Positions 36,282 through 48,017 of a stretch of DNA of 64,000 nt are shown one piece after another. The position numbers and the translations under genes are program-made. Positions within the stretch are counted from its first letter, which is position 1. Each line of letters starts with the position of its first letter. The notes under the pieces were generated by a model, which saw nothing but the letters and a program-made list of their open reading frames with translations, ran no database searches and was not told the DNA's origin. The DNA comes from Winogradskyella aurantia (lineage in GTDB: Bacteria > Bacteroidota > Bacteroidia > Flavobacteriales > Flavobacteriaceae), in NCBI RefSeq assembly GCF_002266855.1, contig NZ_NGJN01000002.1:248001-312000 (forward strand), in the 5' to 3' direction.

Positions 36282-37310
36282 TTATTTCTTTTTAATGGTG
36301 ACCTCGAAGAGCTTATCCCAGTTTTTACCCGTCACAAAAATGGTCTGGCGCTCTGGGTTGTATGCAATCCCGTTTAAAACATCTAAATCGTCGTGCTGTG
36401 TTACCAATTTTTTGAGGGGTTTAAAATCAATTACACCTTCAACACCGCCAGTTTCAGGATTTATAATTACCACGCCATTGCGCTGATAGATATTGGCAAA
36501 TATTTTGCCATCGACCCACTCCAGTTCGTTAAGACTAGGGATTTTACCTTTTTCGGTGTAAACTTCGATATGACCTTTTTCCGTAAGGTCATCGGGGTTT
36601 AAGATCCAAATTTTTTCAGTACCATCTGACTTGTACAAGACGTCTCCATTATTGCAGATTCCCCAACCTTCCTTACTTGTTCCATATTTGAAACTGCTTA
36701 ATTTCTCAAAGGTGTTGACATCATAAATAAATCCGGTTCTAGCGCGCCATGTTAACTGATAGATTTTATCGTTGAGAATAGTCAAGCCTTCACCAAAATA
36801 CTTGTCGCCCAAATTTAAATTCTTCAAGACTTCTCCAGTTTCAAAATTGATTTTTCTAAGTTTAGACTGTTCGTACTGACCCGTGCTCTCAAAAAGCTCA
36901 TTCTTATAAAATTCTAGACCTTGTGTGTAAGACGTAATATCATGGGGATATGTGTTTACAACTTCATAGCTGTATATTGTTGGAACAACATTATTGAAAA
37001 CTTTTATGGATTTTGAAATGGTGTCGGTACGATCACCATACCTAATTTGGGCTGTTATGGTTTTGTTTCCTAATGTGACCCCTTCTAAAATGTCATTTGG
37101 ACCAATTGGTTTTTCGTCTATTTTGTAATTGACTTCAGATATACTTAATTGCTTAGGGTTGTTAATTTCTAATTTTAAGGTGTCACCTAGCCTAAACGAC
37201 GATTCACTTGTATTAATTGAAAATGGAGAGCTTTCTTGCGATTTTTTATCGCCGCAAGTGAAACTAATAAGCGCTAATAAAATAAGAATTATATGATTGA
37301 CTGACCGCAT
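36282..37310 (-). CDS. Glutaminyl-peptide cyclotransferase (lipoprotein)
   Basis: A 342-residue predicted lipoprotein (LALISFTC). An Ig-like N-terminal part precedes a five-bladed propeller with the plant-type glutamine cyclotransferase motifs: PHDITSYTQGLEFYKNELFESTGQYEQSKLRKI, FGEGLTILNDKIYQLTWRARTGF, ELEWVDGKIFANIY and LNGIAYNPERQTIFVTGKNWDKLFEV. It forms N-terminal pyroglutamate on exported proteins. Its place in the periplasm fits the lipobox. Confidence 0.92.
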   Translation of the reverse strand: MRSVNHIILILLALISFTCGDKKSQESSPFSINTSESSFRLGDTLKLEINNPKQLSISEVNYKIDEKPIGPNDILEGVTLGNKTITAQIRYGDRTDTISKSIKVFNNVVPTIYSYEVVNTYPHDITSYTQGLEFYKNELFESTGQYEQSKLRKINFETGEVLKNLNLGDKYFGEGLTILNDKIYQLTWRARTGFIYDVNTFEKLSSFKYGTSKEGWGICNNGDVLYKSDGTEKIWILNPDDLTEKGHIEVYTEKGKIPSLNELEWVDGKIFANIYQRNGVVIINPETGGVEGVIDFKPLKKLVTQHDDLDVLNGIAYNPERQTIFVTGKNWDKLFEVTIKKK

Positions 37311-37366
37311 GAATTTTTTTATAAATTTTTGTCGAAGTTATTAAATAAAATTCAGTGTAAAAAGCA

Positions 37367-37396
37367 TTGCCCAAGTATTAAAAGATTGTATCTTTG
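37367..37396 (+). promoter_or_regulatory. SRP RNA promoter (TTG-N19-TATCTTTG)
   Basis: TTG at 37367-37369, a 19-base spacer, TATCTTTG at 37389-37396. This is the best promoter in the window and sits exactly one start-site distance upstream of the SRP RNA stem. Confidence 0.85.
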
Positions 37397-37400
37397 CACC

Positions 37401-37502
37401 CGGCAAGTCCTACACAACCAGCTCCTGCTTAATCCTCCAGGGCGGGAACGCAGCAAAGGTACGCGGTCGTAGCGGTGTGATGTAGGTAGCTTGCCGTTTT
37501 TT
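37401..37502 (+). ncRNA. ffs: Signal recognition particle RNA (small bacterial type)
   Basis: A roughly 96-base hairpin RNA: CGGCAAG (37401-37407) closes with CTTGCCG (37490-37496), with further pairing CCTAC/GTAGG and ACAC/GTGT. The apex has the SRP helix 8 signature: CCAGGGCGGGAACGCAGCA with a GGAA tetraloop between CAGG-type and AGCA internal-loop strands, the Ffh-binding site. A T-run follows as terminator. Together with Ffh it targets membrane proteins to the translocon. Confidence 0.95.
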
Positions 37503-37641
37503 GTGCCATAAAATCAAATCTAGGAAGTGCGCTATTAAGACCTTTTTTTGGATTGACCTTTCCGGTGCAACTTCTAATCTCTTTTAAACACTATAATAGT
37601 TTAGGAATTTGTATTTTCGGCATGAAAATGTCAATCACATT

Positions 37642-38445
37642 ATGTCTAAAGTAGTTTTGATAACAGGAGGGTCTTCCGGTATCGGAAAATCTGTTGGTGA
37701 GTATTTAGTTGACAAAGGATTTCAGGTCTATGGAACGAGCCGAGAGCCTAATAAATATCCCGATTCAAAATTTCCACTTTTAACCTTAGACGTCACCAAA
37801 CCCGAAACCATTTCGCATTGTATTTCTGAAATGTTAGAACGTACAACTAGAATTGATGTGCTCATTAACAATGCCGGTGCAGGCATTACTGGGCCTATAG
37901 AAGAGATTCCAGACCAAGAAATAAAACGAAATTTTGAAACTAATTTTTTTGGTCCTATTAGTGTGATAAAAGCTGTTCTGCCGAGTATGCGTGCGGCAAA
38001 TTCGGGACTTATTATAAATATTACCTCCATTGCCGGATATATGGGACTCCCGTATAGAGGTATATATAGCGCAAGTAAAGGTGCGCTAGAAATTCTCACT
38101 GAAGCGTTTAGAATGGAGCTCAAGCCATTTAACATAGAAATGTGCAATGTTGCCCCAGGAGATTTTGCAACGAATATTGCGGCCGGCCGTTATCATGCAC
38201 CACTTTTAGACACCTCTCCATACAAGAAGAAATACGGTGAAAACCTTGAGATCATGAATAACCATGTGGATGAGGGCAGTGACCCAAAGGATATGGCCAA
38301 TGTCATTTATAAAATAATCAACACGGACCGTCCTAAAATACATTATAAGGTAGGTAAGGTTATGCAAAAGTTTTCAATTGTCCTAAAGCGATGTCTCCCA
38401 GGCAAGGTTTATGAAAAATTACTCATGAAGCATTACAATCTATAG
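37642..38445 (+). CDS. SDR family oxidoreductase
   Basis: A 267-residue classical short-chain dehydrogenase: TGGSSGIGKSVG for the cofactor, LINNAGAG, the catalytic Ser in INITSIAGYMGLPY and the YSASKGALEIL motif with Tyr-x-x-x-Lys. Arg in GTSREPN after the second strand favours NADP(H). Substrate not deducible. The ATG at 37642 is used; the longer frame needs a TTG inside a TATTTTCG promoter-like box at 37612-37619. Confidence 0.9.
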   Translation: MSKVVLITGGSSGIGKSVGEYLVDKGFQVYGTSREPNKYPDSKFPLLTLDVTKPETISHCISEMLERTTRIDVLINNAGAGITGPIEEIPDQEIKRNFETNFFGPISVIKAVLPSMRAANSGLIINITSIAGYMGLPYRGIYSASKGALEILTEAFRMELKPFNIEMCNVAPGDFATNIAAGRYHAPLLDTSPYKKKYGENLEIMNNHVDEGSDPKDMANVIYKIINTDRPKIHYKVGKVMQKFSIVLKRCLPGKVYEKLLMKHYNL

Positions 38446-38489
38446 AAGTTGGTACGCTATTTGAAGTGCTATTTCTAAAATAAGCTGTA

Positions 38490-38897
38490 ATGAAAACTCT
38501 AAAATTTTTACCGTTGCTAGGGTGCATTTTACTTTTTGGCTGCAATGATTTTTGGGAATGTCTAATCGATAGAAGACCAGAGCTAGAAAATAAAACTTTT
38601 CCAATTGGCTCAACGGAAACCTATTATTATGTCGATGTTTCCGCGGAAATAAAAAATGAACCAAGAGATAATGATTACGACTATTTTTTTGAATTCGCCG
38701 AACCCTTACCCGAAGGCTTAGATTTTTTTGTCAATTACAGAACTATAAGTATAGAAGGCACACCTGAAGTAACGGGGACCTATCAAATCGTCTTGAATCT
38801 ATTTGTTGATGGACCGTTTAGGGATGGCTTTGGTGAAGAAGACTCTGAATTATGTGAATACAACACTTCAAAAACTTACACCTTGATTATTGAGTAA
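38490..38897 (+). CDS. Hypothetical lipoprotein with Ig-like fold
   Basis: A 135-residue predicted lipoprotein (LLGCILLFGC). The mature part is beta-rich and contains EPLPEGLDFFVNYRTISIEGTPEVTGTYQIVL, the pattern of a cadherin-like or putative-Ig (He_PIG) domain in which a 'G-T-P-x-x-x-G-x-Y' turn recurs. It has conserved cysteines near both ends (WECLID, ELCEYN) that may form a disulfide. Function unknown. Confidence 0.75.
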   Translation: MKTLKFLPLLGCILLFGCNDFWECLIDRRPELENKTFPIGSTETYYYVDVSAEIKNEPRDNDYDYFFEFAEPLPEGLDFFVNYRTISIEGTPEVTGTYQIVLNLFVDGPFRDGFGEEDSELCEYNTSKTYTLIIE

Positions 38898-38971
38898 TAC
38901 GGAACAAAGCTTCACATTTATTTGTTAATATGTTTTAACGACTTAATTAAAGTCAAGCCCTTAAGAAGTCG

Positions 38972-38979
38972 TATTTTTG
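38972..38979 (+). promoter_or_regulatory. -7 promoter element for transaldolase-like gene
   Basis: TATTTTTG fits TAnnTTTG, 36 bases upstream of the ATG at 39016. Its position shows that the TTG at 38977 is part of the promoter, not the start codon. Confidence 0.6.
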
Positions 38980-39015
38980 CAAAATAAAACTTACAACAAT
39001 TCAAATTTACATTTC

Positions 39016-39669
39016 ATGAAATTTTTTATTGATACAGCCAATCTCGAGCAGATTAAAGAAGCTCAGGATATGGGTATTTTAGATGGTGTTACTACCAATC
39101 CTTCCTTAATGGCTAAAGAGGGTATTACTGGAGTTGATAATATCATGAAACATTATGTTGATATCTGCAATATTGTAGATGGTGATGTTTCTGCTGAGGT
39201 CATTTCTACTGATTTTGATGGTATGGTTAGGGAGGGGGAAGCTTTGGCAGAACTCCATGATCAAATCGTCATAAAATTACCAATGATAAAAGACGGAATC
39301 AAAGCGTGTAAGTACTTCTCTGATAAAGGTATTAAAACCAATGTTACTTTAGTATTTTCTCCAGGTCAAGCTCTTTTAGCGGCAAAAGCGGGTGCTACCT
39401 ATGTATCCCCTTTTATTGGACGCTTAGACGATATTTCAACCGACGGTCTTAACTTAATTGCTGAGATTCGTCATATTTATGACAACTATTCTTTTGAAAC
39501 AGAGATTCTAGCAGCTTCCGTGCGTCATACCATGCATATTATTGATTGTGCTAAATTGGGTGCGGATGTTATGACTGGACCATTAAGTTCTATCGTCGGA
39601 CTTCTAAAGCATCCATTAACCGATATAGGTCTTGAAAAGTTTCTTGCAGATTATAAAAAGGGTAATTAA
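39016..39669 (+). CDS. Fructose-6-phosphate aldolase / transaldolase (TalC/FSA type)
   Basis: A 217-residue small transaldolase-family (FSA/TalC) enzyme: [30 protein letters not shown], the Schiff-base Lys in [42 protein letters not shown] and [15 protein letters not shown]. Length is that of the 220-residue subfamily, not the 310-residue TalB form. Whether it works as transaldolase or as FSA aldolase cannot be settled from the motifs I see. A terminator follows that reaches into the convergent gene. Confidence 0.93.
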   Translation: MKFFIDTANLEQIKEAQDMGILDGVTTNPSLMAKEGITGVDNIMKHYVDICNIVDGDVSAEVISTDFDGMVREGEALAELHDQIVIKLPMIKDGIKACKYFSDKGIKTNVTLVFSPGQALLAAKAGATYVSPFIGRLDDISTDGLNLIAEIRHIYDNYSFETEILAASVRHTMHIIDCAKLGADVMTGPLSSIVGLLKHPLTDIGLEKFLADYKKGN

Positions 39670-39691
39670 GCAGGTAGACTTAAAAGTTTTG

Positions 39692-39727
39692 AAAGAGCAT
39701 CTTATTTAGTCAATGAGATGCTTTTTT
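39692..39727 (+). terminator. Terminator between convergent genes
   Basis: AAAGAGCATCT (39692-39702) pairs with AGATGCTTTTT (39716-39726), one G-U, with a T-run. Confidence 0.8.
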
Positions 39728-41150
39728 GTGTAAGTTCCTCAAGCGTTTTGTCAAATTTAGAATGGAATATATTAGCATTGGGATGTAAAATATTACTGTT
39801 TTCATCAACAATAATAGCTTTATTTAAATAGTTGACAGCTAAAGTTTTAAGCGCTTTTTTGGAGTTCTTGAATTTATATTCTTTTTGTGTAGGGAAATTA
39901 TAGTTTCTAATGACGTCCTTCCAGTATTTATCGTCGTTGTCGTTAATATAAATGGAAATGAAATCCATATCAGGAAATTTTTCTTTTAATTGCTTCACCT
40001 TATAGTGGCTGTTCCTGTACTGTGACTTAGAGTGCGAAGACCAGAAATAAATTATCGTTGGTTTGGTTATTATGGAATTGAGGTTGTGTTCAGTTTGGTC
40101 GTAATTTACTAAAGCTAGGTCTGGTAAAGGGTTTCCTTGCCTTAGTAGTTCGAGGTTACTGACCAATTCCATCATGTACTCTTTGTCTTTTTGGTTTGTA
40201 CTTTTCTGAAGATAATAATCCAACATTTCGGCAGCTTCAGCCTGAGTGTGATTATGGCTGATGTAGTCTCTAGCCTTGTACTTCAATAAGCGATTTTTTA
40301 TGATTTCATTTTCTATAATACTATCTATTAAATCTAACTTTGATTTGTTGTAATCCATGGAGTGCCTGTTAAACTTACTGTGGTACGCATTGCTTTTGTA
40401 ATACGCGTTTAAGGCTAGGTTATCTATATGGGAAAATAAAAATCGGTTGTAAGCAAAGAAACTACTTAGGTGAGCAGCGTTGTAGTTTATTGTATCTCGG
40501 TAGGAATAAAAGCTTTCAGGTAGATCCTTAACATGAATAAGTTTGTTATTACCAAAATAAGCAAAAGGATAAATTTCCTTATCCGCTAAAGCGCTATAGT
40601 TAATGTAGGATTCAATAATGGTCTTAAAAAAATCAGACTCATTATTATTTTCTAGAAATTTATAAAATTCATTCAACTGCTTTTGGCGACGATTTTCAAC
40701 AAATGCATCGAACTCTTCAGGTTCCATTTTCGCATTCTTTACCAACTTTTTAGCCTCATCATCTATGTATAAATACGTTTTAATGAGATAGTTGTTCTTC
40801 TTGGCACCCTCACCTGTAAAAACCAAGGATTCATCAAAGTCATAGGTATTAAGCCTAAACATGATACTGTCATTTGGTTCTACAATAAGCATCTGATATT
40901 CCCCGCCATGGGCAATAGTATAGAGACCTGCTTGAACCTCGGGAATTTTATAATTGAATCTGTTGTTGTTGTCTAACATAATGGAGTCCAAAAGTTCTCC
41001 ATCGGCATCATAAATAGCAACACTGGTATTTTTAGGGTTAACGATTTCGCCACCAATGTAAGCATAAGATTCCTTGTCATTACTACTGAACTTACAGCCA
41101 ATAGCAATGGCCAATAAAAGAAAAACAGGAACAGCGTATCTGGAGAGCAT
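39702..41150 (-). CDS. Thioredoxin-fold lipoprotein (TlpA-like) lacking CXXC
   Basis: A 482-residue predicted lipoprotein (LLAIAIGC). An N-terminal DUF4369-like domain (GEIVNPKNTSVAIYDADGELLDSI) and a long helical middle are followed by a C-terminal TlpA-type thioredoxin fold (residues ~345-470: PDLALVNYDQTEHNL, KPTIIYFWSSHSKSQYRNS, ISIYINDNDDKYWKD, AIIVDENSNILHP). The active-site position reads FWSSHSKSQ, so both cysteines are absent and redox activity is not expected. Confidence 0.83.
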   Translation of the reverse strand: MLSRYAVPVFLLLAIAIGCKFSSNDKESYAYIGGEIVNPKNTSVAIYDADGELLDSIMLDNNNRFNYKIPEVQAGLYTIAHGGEYQMLIVEPNDSIMFRLNTYDFDESLVFTGEGAKKNNYLIKTYLYIDDEAKKLVKNAKMEPEEFDAFVENRRQKQLNEFYKFLENNNESDFFKTIIESYINYSALADKEIYPFAYFGNNKLIHVKDLPESFYSYRDTINYNAAHLSSFFAYNRFLFSHIDNLALNAYYKSNAYHSKFNRHSMDYNKSKLDLIDSIIENEIIKNRLLKYKARDYISHNHTQAEAAEMLDYYLQKSTNQKDKEYMMELVSNLELLRQGNPLPDLALVNYDQTEHNLNSIITKPTIIYFWSSHSKSQYRNSHYKVKQLKEKFPDMDFISIYINDNDDKYWKDVIRNYNFPTQKEYKFKNSKKALKTLAVNYLNKAIIVDENSNILHPNANIFHSKFDKTLEELTQKSISLTK

Positions 41151-41213
41151 GAAAGCCTAAGTATAAGTTAGATATCAACAAAAATATGGGTTGGACGGGT
41201 CATGTCTTGTTAA

Positions 41214-42926
<1,713 letters not shown>

Positions 42927-42984
42927 TGTTTAGAGTTAAAGCCAAAAAACAAACTATACAATTCTTGATGCCAGATTATCTCTA

Positions 42985-43221
42985 TTAGGCCTCCATTTCG
43001 GCCTTGACCTGATTTACAACCTGCATAGCCTTTTCTAGTTCATCGTTGTTTACAAAAACCTCTTGCCAACCATTGTTTATGGAGCCTTGGCCACCAAGCC
43101 TCTGTGATTCACCTTGGTCCTTAATGATTGGTGTAATTCCAATATTTTCTAATCCAGCTTTGACCCTAGTAACCATAATAAAATTACTCTCAAAAACTTT
43201 AGTGTATTCTGATTCTGACAT
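42985..43221 (-). CDS. DUF2007 domain protein
   Basis: A 78-residue ferredoxin-like (GlnB-type) small protein with the DUF2007 pattern: Y-x-x-V-x-x-x-N-F-I-M-V-x-x-V-K-A-G-L-E-N-I-G-I-T-P-I-I-K-D, then EVFVNNDELEKAMQVV. It is a putative signal-transducing or ligand-binding module of unknown partner. It is convergent with the ABC-F gene and has no obvious operon partner. Confidence 0.85.
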   Translation of the reverse strand: MSESEYTKVFESNFIMVTRVKAGLENIGITPIIKDQGESQRLGGQGSINNGWQEVFVNNDELEKAMQVVNQVKAEMEA

Positions 43222-43390
43222 GGCCTTTTTTTATTGAGTTTATGAATAGAAGATACAAAAAATTCTCAAGATTTACAATCTTTTTTAGGTGAGGCTAAAC
43301 GTTTTTAGGTTCTTATTTTTTTAACGGATTTTAGGAGTGATTTAGCATAGCGTTAACTTTTCCACATAAGAAAATTGACCCCTCGTTTTG

Positions 43391-43398
43391 TATCTTTA
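43391..43398 (+). promoter_or_regulatory. -7-like element for SPFH gene
   Basis: TATCTTTA differs from TAnnTTTG only in the last base; 31 bases upstream of the ATG at 43430. Confidence 0.4.
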
Positions 43399-43429
43399 TA
43401 TAACGTCAAATTCTTTAAAATCAATTGTT

Positions 43430-44218
43430 ATGAAATCAAAATTAATGTTAATTCCTCTTGCAATATTATTGCTCTTTAATTGTGCTGTTATTAGACCAGG
43501 AGAAGCCGGTATGAAACAAAAATTAGGGGAACTAGAGGATAAGGTAACCACGCAAGGTACTATATGGTATAATCCATTTACAACAAAGGTGGTCAAGGAA
43601 TCTATTCAAACCAATAATTTAGAACTATCCCTTAATCTACCAACAAAAGAAGGACTTAGTGTTACTTCTGAAATTTCTATTTTATATCGTTTGGAAGTAG
43701 ATCGTGTTCCAGAAATTCTTGAGAAGATAGGTCCTAATTATACAGGTGTTATTACTAGTGTTTTCAGGTCCGCTTCTGCCGATGTGTGTTCTCAGTTTTT
43801 TGCAAAGGATATGCATTCAGGCAGACGTGCCGATATAGAATTGGCTATTCAAGATAAAATGCATGAAAATTTGAATAAGCAAGGCATTAATATTGAGGCT
43901 GTACTGATGAAGAGTATTCAATTACCTAGTGGTCTCTCCACTAGTATTGAGCAAAAGCTACAAGCAGAACAAGACGCAATGCGTATGGAGTTTATTTTGC
44001 AGCAAGAAAGACTGGAAGCACAGCGCAAAATTATAGAGGCTGAAGGCACTCGTGATGCTCAAAAAATTTTATCTGAAGGCTTAACACCAGCAATAATCAA
44101 AATAAGAAGTATCGAAGCTTTCAAGGAATTAGCAAAGTCAGCAAATAGTAAAGTCATTATTACAGACGGAAAAACACCGTATTTAATCAACTCAGAAAAA
44201 ACTCCAGAAGAACAGTAA
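43430..44218 (+). CDS. SPFH/prohibitin family protein
   Basis: 262 residues: an N-terminal hydrophobic anchor (MKSKLMLIPLAILLLFNC) and an SPFH domain (RPGEAGMKQKLGELEDKVTTQGTIWYNPFTTKV, ILYRLEVDRVPEIL, VFRSASADVCSQ). A coiled coil rich in E/Q/R follows (QKLQAEQDAMRMEFILQQERLEAQRKIIEAEGTRDAQKIL) in the manner of prohibitin and HflK/HflC. The Cys ending the hydrophobic stretch could be a lipobox, but Asn at -1 is atypical, so a plain membrane anchor is as likely. It probably scaffolds membrane complexes. Confidence 0.9.
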   Translation: MKSKLMLIPLAILLLFNCAVIRPGEAGMKQKLGELEDKVTTQGTIWYNPFTTKVVKESIQTNNLELSLNLPTKEGLSVTSEISILYRLEVDRVPEILEKIGPNYTGVITSVFRSASADVCSQFFAKDMHSGRRADIELAIQDKMHENLNKQGINIEAVLMKSIQLPSGLSTSIEQKLQAEQDAMRMEFILQQERLEAQRKIIEAEGTRDAQKILSEGLTPAIIKIRSIEAFKELAKSANSKVIITDGKTPYLINSEKTPEEQ

Positions 44219-44228
44219 CGTCTTTTAA

Positions 44229-44263
44229 AAAAAAACCTCGATTTAGATTTATCGAGGTTTTTT
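44229..44263. terminator. Bidirectional terminator
   Basis: AAAAACCTCGAT (44231-44242) pairs with ATCGAGGTTTTT (44251-44262), loop 8, between the SPFH gene and a convergent minus-strand gene. Confidence 0.92.
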
Positions 44264-44276
44264 ATTTGACCTAAAA

Positions 44277-44996
44277 TTAAGCGTTAAAGTATTTGCTGTC
44301 CCAAATTGCTGTGTTGAAATTCTTGCCTGCAGCAAAGCCATAATAAATGACCATGGCGGCTATGGACTTAAACATAAAAAAGAAAATCATTCCCGCTTGG
44401 GAAGAGTTTGGCTCATTTGAAAAAATACCCTCTGGAAAAAGTGCCGTAGCAAATAGGCTAACCAACAATGTGGCAATGATAAGATTTGTGAAAGTTTTGT
44501 AGGGCCACATTAGTAATTTTCTAAAGGGATTTAAATCATTACCCCACTTATGGACTAAGTAATAATAACCGTTGCCTATTGGAGCAAACAGTAAAGGGTC
44601 ATCCGCATTTTCCAATTTAAACAATTTAGAAGGCGCTATAATTTTAAAACCCTTTAATTCGGTATTGTGTTCTTTTTCCAACTGCTTTATTTTTGAAACA
44701 GCTTCATAAGGCAATTGCCCTTTAAAGTATTTGGAGTCCAAAAAACGCAAGCGATAATCTATACAGATTGTTTTAATATGCTCTATATGGTAGATGTTTT
44801 CAGTTGCCAGTAAATCGAAGTTGAAATCATTTCGATCTGACGGTTTTCCCGACTGAAGGGTGTCGACAATGCGTTCATCCTTGCTGTCGTCATTTGTCAA
44901 AATATCACGAACAGCATTTAGGATATGGTCTTCAGTAATAGATTTATTTTTTAAGCGACTAAGCTTCTCCTCAATATTCGTCTTTTTCAATAGCAT
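44277..44996 (-). CDS. Hypothetical membrane protein
   Basis: 239 residues of unrecognised family. The N-terminal ~160 residues are soluble and charged (GFKIIAPSKLFKLENADDPLLFAPIGNGYYYLVHKWG in the middle). Two membrane helices lie at the C-terminus (about 168-188 and 204-226), and it ends NFNTAIWDSKYFNA. The arrangement suggests a cytoplasmic domain tethered to the inner membrane. Confidence 0.7.
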   Translation of the reverse strand: MLLKKTNIEEKLSRLKNKSITEDHILNAVRDILTNDDSKDERIVDTLQSGKPSDRNDFNFDLLATENIYHIEHIKTICIDYRLRFLDSKYFKGQLPYEAVSKIKQLEKEHNTELKGFKIIAPSKLFKLENADDPLLFAPIGNGYYYLVHKWGNDLNPFRKLLMWPYKTFTNLIIATLLVSLFATALFPEGIFSNEPNSSQAGMIFFFMFKSIAAMVIYYGFAAGKNFNTAIWDSKYFNA

Positions 44997-45252
44997 ATGC
45001 GTTTTTGTTTTTAAAGTTAATAATGAAAATCATCCTGTACAAGTCTTTAACATTTGTGTTTAACATTTCCATTGATATTCTCATTTATTCAGTCATTTAC
45101 TTAAACAAAATAAGGTTTTGTATTTGTCTTTTAAATTTTAAAAATGATTGCTATAGATGTCGTCTATTGAAAAATAAAAAGATAGTATGTGTAAAAAAAT
45201 GGAATCGCAGTTTTATTTCATAATTTTAAGATTCGAAAAATAAAACGAATAA

Positions 45253-47469
<2,217 letters not shown>

Positions 47470-47492
47470 TTTTTGACTCTATTAGAACAATT

Positions 47493-47525
47493 AAAAGGAA
47501 TGTGCTGTAAAGTACATTCCTTTTT
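47493..47525 (+). terminator. Terminator between katG and ankyrin gene
   Basis: A 14-bp stem with one G-U and a GTAA loop (47493-47506 with 47511-47524), followed by T. It would end most katG transcripts before the ankyrin gene at 47546. Confidence 0.9.
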
Positions 47526-47545
47526 AAATATTTAGATTTAAAGTT

Positions 47546-48016
47546 ATGAATGCCACCGAATTATTTTTTAGTACAATCCAATCGGGGAATTTAGATAATG
47601 TAAAATTACAGTTAACGCATAATCCAGATTTAGTGAACAAAACGGATGCGCGAGGCTTCACACCACTAATTTTCGCTACCTATTTTGGGCAAGATGACAT
47701 TGCAAAATATCTCATTGATAAGCGTGCAACTATAGACGCTGTAGATGCCTCTGGAAATACTGCCCTAATGGGTGTCTGTTTTAAAGGTAACACTAAACTC
47801 ACGCGTTATTTATTGAATCACGGAGCTGATGTAAACCTTTCTAATAACAAAGGCACAACGCCTTTGATTTTTTCCTGTATGTACAATAAGATTGAAAGTG
47901 TTAAAGTACTATTAGAATATAAAGCCGATTCTTCTGCCAAGGATAGCGAAGGCAAGACCGCCTTAGATTATGCTCGCGAGAACAGCTTTTCTGAAATTGT
48001 AGACCTTTTGGAATAG
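47546..48016 (+). CDS. Ankyrin repeat protein
   Basis: 156 residues made of about four ankyrin repeats, with the motifs DARGFTPLIFATYFGQDDIAKYLIDKRATIDAVD, SGNTALMGVCFKGNTKLTRYLLNHGADVNLSN, KGTTPLIFSCMYNKIESVKVLLEYKAD and SEGKTALDYARENSF. No signal peptide is evident. Ankyrin genes next to catalase genes are known, for example ankB beside katB in Pseudomonas aeruginosa, where the protein supports catalase activity. The same link is inferred here. Confidence 0.9.
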   Translation: MNATELFFSTIQSGNLDNVKLQLTHNPDLVNKTDARGFTPLIFATYFGQDDIAKYLIDKRATIDAVDASGNTALMGVCFKGNTKLTRYLLNHGADVNLSNNKGTTPLIFSCMYNKIESVKVLLEYKADSSAKDSEGKTALDYARENSFSEIVDLLE

Positions 48017-48017
48017 A

